NCBI RefSeq assembly: GCF_001677955.1
Contig: NZ_LELA01000079.1
Coordinates: forward strand, 17,838 to 81,837
From: Chryseobacterium sp. BGARF1
Lineage (GTDB): Bacteria > Bacteroidota > Bacteroidia > Flavobacteriales > Weeksellaceae
Reading direction: 5' to 3'
Length of the DNA stretch: 64,000 nt
Part shown: piece after piece, positions 61,850-64,000 of the stretch
Position numbering within the stretch: position 1 is the stretch's first letter
How the letters are laid out: the number at the start of each line of letters is the position of its first letter
Position numbers and translations under genes: made by a program
The notes under the pieces: model-generated
What the model was told of the DNA's origin: nothing
Database searches by the model: none
Seen by the model: only the letters and a program-made list of their open reading frames with translations

Positions 61850-62387
61850 ACAACATAAGAAAAAAACAAGCAAATTTCTGAGCTACGTTCTCAGACATTA
61901 TCCTGAACTCATCAATTTGAATTTAGATGAAAATGGGTGGGCAAATGTTGATGAATTAATCACAAAATCAAAGAGAGATTCTTATCAGGGACTTACCTTT
62001 GAAGAATTAGATGAAATTGTCGAAACCAACGATAAAAAACGTTTTATTTTTAATGAAGATAAAACCAGAATCAGAGCAAATCAAGGGCATTCTATTGATA
62101 TTAATCTGGCTTTAATTCCACAAAAACCGCCTGAATTTTTATATAACGGAACAGCTCAAAGTAATATCGATTCTATTTTTGAAAAAGGAATTGAAAAAAG
62201 AAACCGACAACACGTTCATTTGAGTGAAGACAAAGAAACGGCAACTAAAGTCGGAATGCGTCATGGAAAACCGGTTATTCTAACCATCAATACCGAAAAA
62301 ATGTTTGATGATGGGTTAGAATTTTATCTTTCTGAAAATAATGTTTGGCTGACAGATTTTGTAGATATTCAATACATTTCGCAATAA
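61842..62387 (+). CDS. kptA: RNA 2'-phosphotransferase (Tpt1/KptA)
   Basis: KptA transfers an internal RNA 2'-phosphate to NAD+, giving ADP-ribose 1'',2''-cyclic phosphate. The 181-aa protein has KFLSYVLRHYPELINLNLDENGWANVDEL (LRH motif), RANQGHSI and FLYNGTAQSNIDSIFEKGI. RNRQHVHLS and VGMRHGKPVILTI complete the domain. The usual YHGT motif reads YNGT here, an active-site-adjacent change worth noting. It closes the island and overlaps the preceding gene by 8 nt. Confidence 0.9.
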   Translation: MNEQHKKKTSKFLSYVLRHYPELINLNLDENGWANVDELITKSKRDSYQGLTFEELDEIVETNDKKRFIFNEDKTRIRANQGHSIDINLALIPQKPPEFLYNGTAQSNIDSIFEKGIEKRNRQHVHLSEDKETATKVGMRHGKPVILTINTEKMFDDGLEFYLSENNVWLTDFVDIQYISQ

Positions 62388-62520
62388 TAAAGACGAATAG
62401 TAAAATTAAAATTATCTATAAATTTTTTTTGGATTTTGTTATAATATATTTCATATATTAGTGTATTAATATCGTGGTATCCGAAAAACGTATAGAGTAG
62501 AAAAATCAAACAAAATCATT

Positions 62521-62715
62521 ATGAAAAAATTAAACAAAATCTCAAGAGAAAATTTAAAATCCATTAAAGGAGGTATTACTCCGGAATGTGCGTCTTGGTG
62601 GGGATCAGGTAGACCATATTACACTACCGAGGCAGCCTGCATTCAAGCTTCTACCACAGATCCTGACCTTGAACCATTTTGCGTTAATAAATGCGGCCGT
62701 TGGTATGGTTTTTAA
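62521..62715 (+). CDS. Double-glycine leader peptide, putative bacteriocin/RiPP-like
   Basis: The 64-residue peptide has leader MKKLNKISRENLKSIKGG (double-Gly processing site after residue 18, with the typical LxxxxLKxIxGG pattern). The core of 46 residues is rich in Trp, Tyr and Gly and has four cysteines (ECAS, AACI, FCVNKC). This is like the class II-type precursor peptides common in Chryseobacterium. No transporter or modifying enzyme is adjacent, so it may use a system elsewhere. It has its own hairpin terminator. Confidence 0.7.
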   Translation: MKKLNKISRENLKSIKGGITPECASWWGSGRPYYTTEAACIQASTTDPDLEPFCVNKCGRWYGF

Positions 62716-62732
62716 TTAAGATATAAAGAAAA

Positions 62733-62774
62733 AAATACCCCTATAAAGTATCAAACTTTTAGGGGGTTTTTTAT
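62733..62774 (+). terminator. Terminator of the leader-peptide gene
   Basis: ACCCCTATAAAGT pairs with ACTTTTAGGGGGT across a 5-nt loop, then a T-run follows. Confidence 0.85.
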
Positions 62775-62835
62775 GGAAATTCGAATTTTAGAAAAACCAA
62801 AAAATTGATTTGACGTTTGAGAATGAAAAGTTCTT

Positions 62836-63720
62836 TTATTTTCTAGGCAAACCTCTTTTCAAAGCGTAATTGGCTCTTTCGACAGCCTTTTTCTCTTTCC
62901 AATCCATGTATTTCTTTTTGAATTGGCCCTTCATAATATTGTCAAAATTTCTTTGAACAGTAAGATTCCACAAAGAATTGGCTTTTACAGCCCAGGATTT
63001 ATCCCATGCACGAAGCGAAAGTGAGAAACTTCCGTCCAGATATTTCATCCAGTGCCACCATCCGGTTGGCATAAATAAAGTATCACCATGTTCCAGAAAA
63101 CATTCAATTCCTTCCACACCATTTAATGCCGGGAATTTTTCAAAATCCGGATTAGAAATATCAAAATCTTCCAAGGCATAGGTCGCGTAAGGCAATTTAT
63201 AAAGCCTTTCCTTCCATTTATATTCAAAAAGCAATACATGTTTTCTCCCGTTAAAATGGGTATGGAAAATATGTGCTAAATCGATATCGAAGTGTAAAAA
63301 AGTCACCGAACCTTTTCCTCCAAAAAACATAGAAGGATATTTATCTAAAAATCCGCCCATCAATTCTTTTGGTGGAATATATTCATCAAGCAATTTCGAG
63401 GCATGTTTGATAGGATCAAAAAAGAAAATTCGTAGATCGGTAGGCTCTCTTTGGATGAGGTCTATATAATCTGCAAATTTCATCTCGGTAGTGGGCGTGT
63501 TGATGGGAGCGGCCGGATCAGCTTTTTTGCTGTCGTACAAAGGAACTGTAATATCCCCTACCACTTCTTTCACATAGTCCATCGTCCATTTTTGATAGGC
63601 TGGCCATTTTCTAGCCATATTTTTTATCACAACCGGTTTTCTTGGTATCAGATATTTCTCACGAAACTCTTCTTGAGTAATATCGTCAACAATATCAATA
63701 GGCTTTAGAATAACCCCCAT
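62836..63720 (-). CDS. JmjC/cupin-like 2-oxoglutarate-dependent oxygenase
   Basis: The 294-aa Cupin_8/FIH-type protein reads REKYLIPRKPVVIKNMARKWPAYQKWTMDYV at the N-terminus. TFLHFDIDLAHIFHTHFNGRKHVLLF follows, with iron ligands HxD in HFDID and 2OG-type residues. FLEHGDTLFMPTGWWHWMKYLDGSFSLSLR supplies the distal His. The C-terminal helical region is probably a dimer interface. It may hydroxylate a protein residue; the target is unknown. A TAATTTTG -7 element on the minus strand (63747-63740) lies about 20 nt upstream. Confidence 0.88.
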   Translation of the reverse strand: MGVILKPIDIVDDITQEEFREKYLIPRKPVVIKNMARKWPAYQKWTMDYVKEVVGDITVPLYDSKKADPAAPINTPTTEMKFADYIDLIQREPTDLRIFFFDPIKHASKLLDEYIPPKELMGGFLDKYPSMFFGGKGSVTFLHFDIDLAHIFHTHFNGRKHVLLFEYKWKERLYKLPYATYALEDFDISNPDFEKFPALNGVEGIECFLEHGDTLFMPTGWWHWMKYLDGSFSLSLRAWDKSWAVKANSLWNLTVQRNFDNIMKGQFKKKYMDWKEKKAVERANYALKRGLPRK

Positions 63721-64000
63721 TTTTGTAAATTTTATATTACAAAATTATTAAATATTTACTTACGGAAAATGATTTAAGATGTTTTTAATCTATGACCTTA
63801 ATCACATTTTTATTAAGTCGAAATAAAGATGATATGAATTTAAATTGTTTGAACGATATTTTAGTAGACTAAATCTTTATTTTTATTCATGGATTTGTGA
63901 ATTTACAGTTATTTTTTTGAGGTTAATGGCATAAAAATATGTTAAAATTTAAAAGAATATAAAATGAATACAATTTATCACTATGTTTGTAGTTATAAAA
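63721..64000. other. Terminal gap, no confident gene; possible start of a downstream CDS
   Basis: This AT-rich stretch contains the minus-strand -7 element of the cupin gene near 63740. An ATG at 63964 begins an open frame (MNTIYHYVCSYK) that runs off the window; it is too short to judge. I see nothing else. Confidence 0.35.

Noticed and set aside
1..64000. CRISPR arrays, tRNA, rRNA, integrases, transposases or prophage genes
   Set aside because: I looked for short regular repeats with spacers, cloverleaf 3' TTCGANTC-type segments and DDE/integrase proteins and found none that could be supported.

Overview
The window looks like chromosomal DNA from a member of the Bacteroidota, most likely a Flavobacteriia close to Chryseobacterium. 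The evidence is low G+C, almost no purine-rich ribosome binding sites, and repeated promoters of the -33 TTG / -7 TAnnTTTG type used by this phylum. Lineage-typical genes agree: a PorW/SprE gliding/type IX secretion lipoprotein, a MurF-alanine racemase fusion, a TonB-dependent receptor with an N-terminal carboxypeptidase-like domain, and WG-repeat and DUF4139 proteins. No rRNA, tRNA, CRISPR array, integrase or transposase was seen.

Layout. 1-13 kb: a truncated TonB-dependent receptor, a Cu/Zn superoxide dismutase lipoprotein, Prc protease, SurE plus an acetyltransferase, a three-gene minus-strand set (Lgt-like membrane enzyme, small membrane protein, Cys-rich radical SAM enzyme), GMP reductase, a TPR/HTH membrane regulator and FabG. 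13-25 kb: a WG-repeat protein, RsmI, an acidic repeat protein, then a plus-strand run tdk, murF-alr, a patatin/beta-barrel phospholipase, ybeY, mnmG and a methyltransferase. 22.8-28.6 kb has origin-like features: two perfect parS palindromes flank mnmG, a noncoding array of five ~160-bp tandem repeats follows, and an AT-rich 0.5 kb region beyond pgk holds clustered DnaA-box-like 9-mers. 28.6-51 kb is ordinary housekeeping: rpiB, rnr, a LysE-type exporter, an LD-carboxypeptidase, YraN, tsaB, sprE, maf, a KdsC-like phosphatase, an ECF sigma/anti-sigma-like/LTXXQ-like set, lepA and lipoproteins.

51.1-62.4 kb is the most remarkable part. It starts with an NrtR-type Nudix/winged-helix regulator. 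Thirteen further genes follow, all on the plus strand, most of them predicted to make, bind or hydrolyse NAD-derived ADP-ribose groups: NADAR, a 2OG-Fe(II) oxygenase, a coiled-coil protein, a vWA protein, a PurA-like ligase, a SLOG-like protein, a TARG1/DarG-type macrodomain, an 'ADP-ribosylation/crystallin J1'-type small protein, a microbial PARG-like hydrolase, DUF2971, a class III-like sirtuin, an ADP-ribosylglycohydrolase, an unrecognised 395-aa protein and the NAD+-dependent RNA 2'-phosphotransferase KptA. Three matching quasi-palindromes (GTGTAA-n3-TAACRC) lie upstream of nrtR and NADAR. Two of them overlap the -7 element directly, so I propose them as NrtR operators. The NADAR gene has an in-frame TAG at a codon that is normally Trp in the family.

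The window ends with a small double-glycine-leader peptide with four core cysteines and a JmjC/cupin-like oxygenase. All family assignments come from reading motifs by eye; no database search was run.
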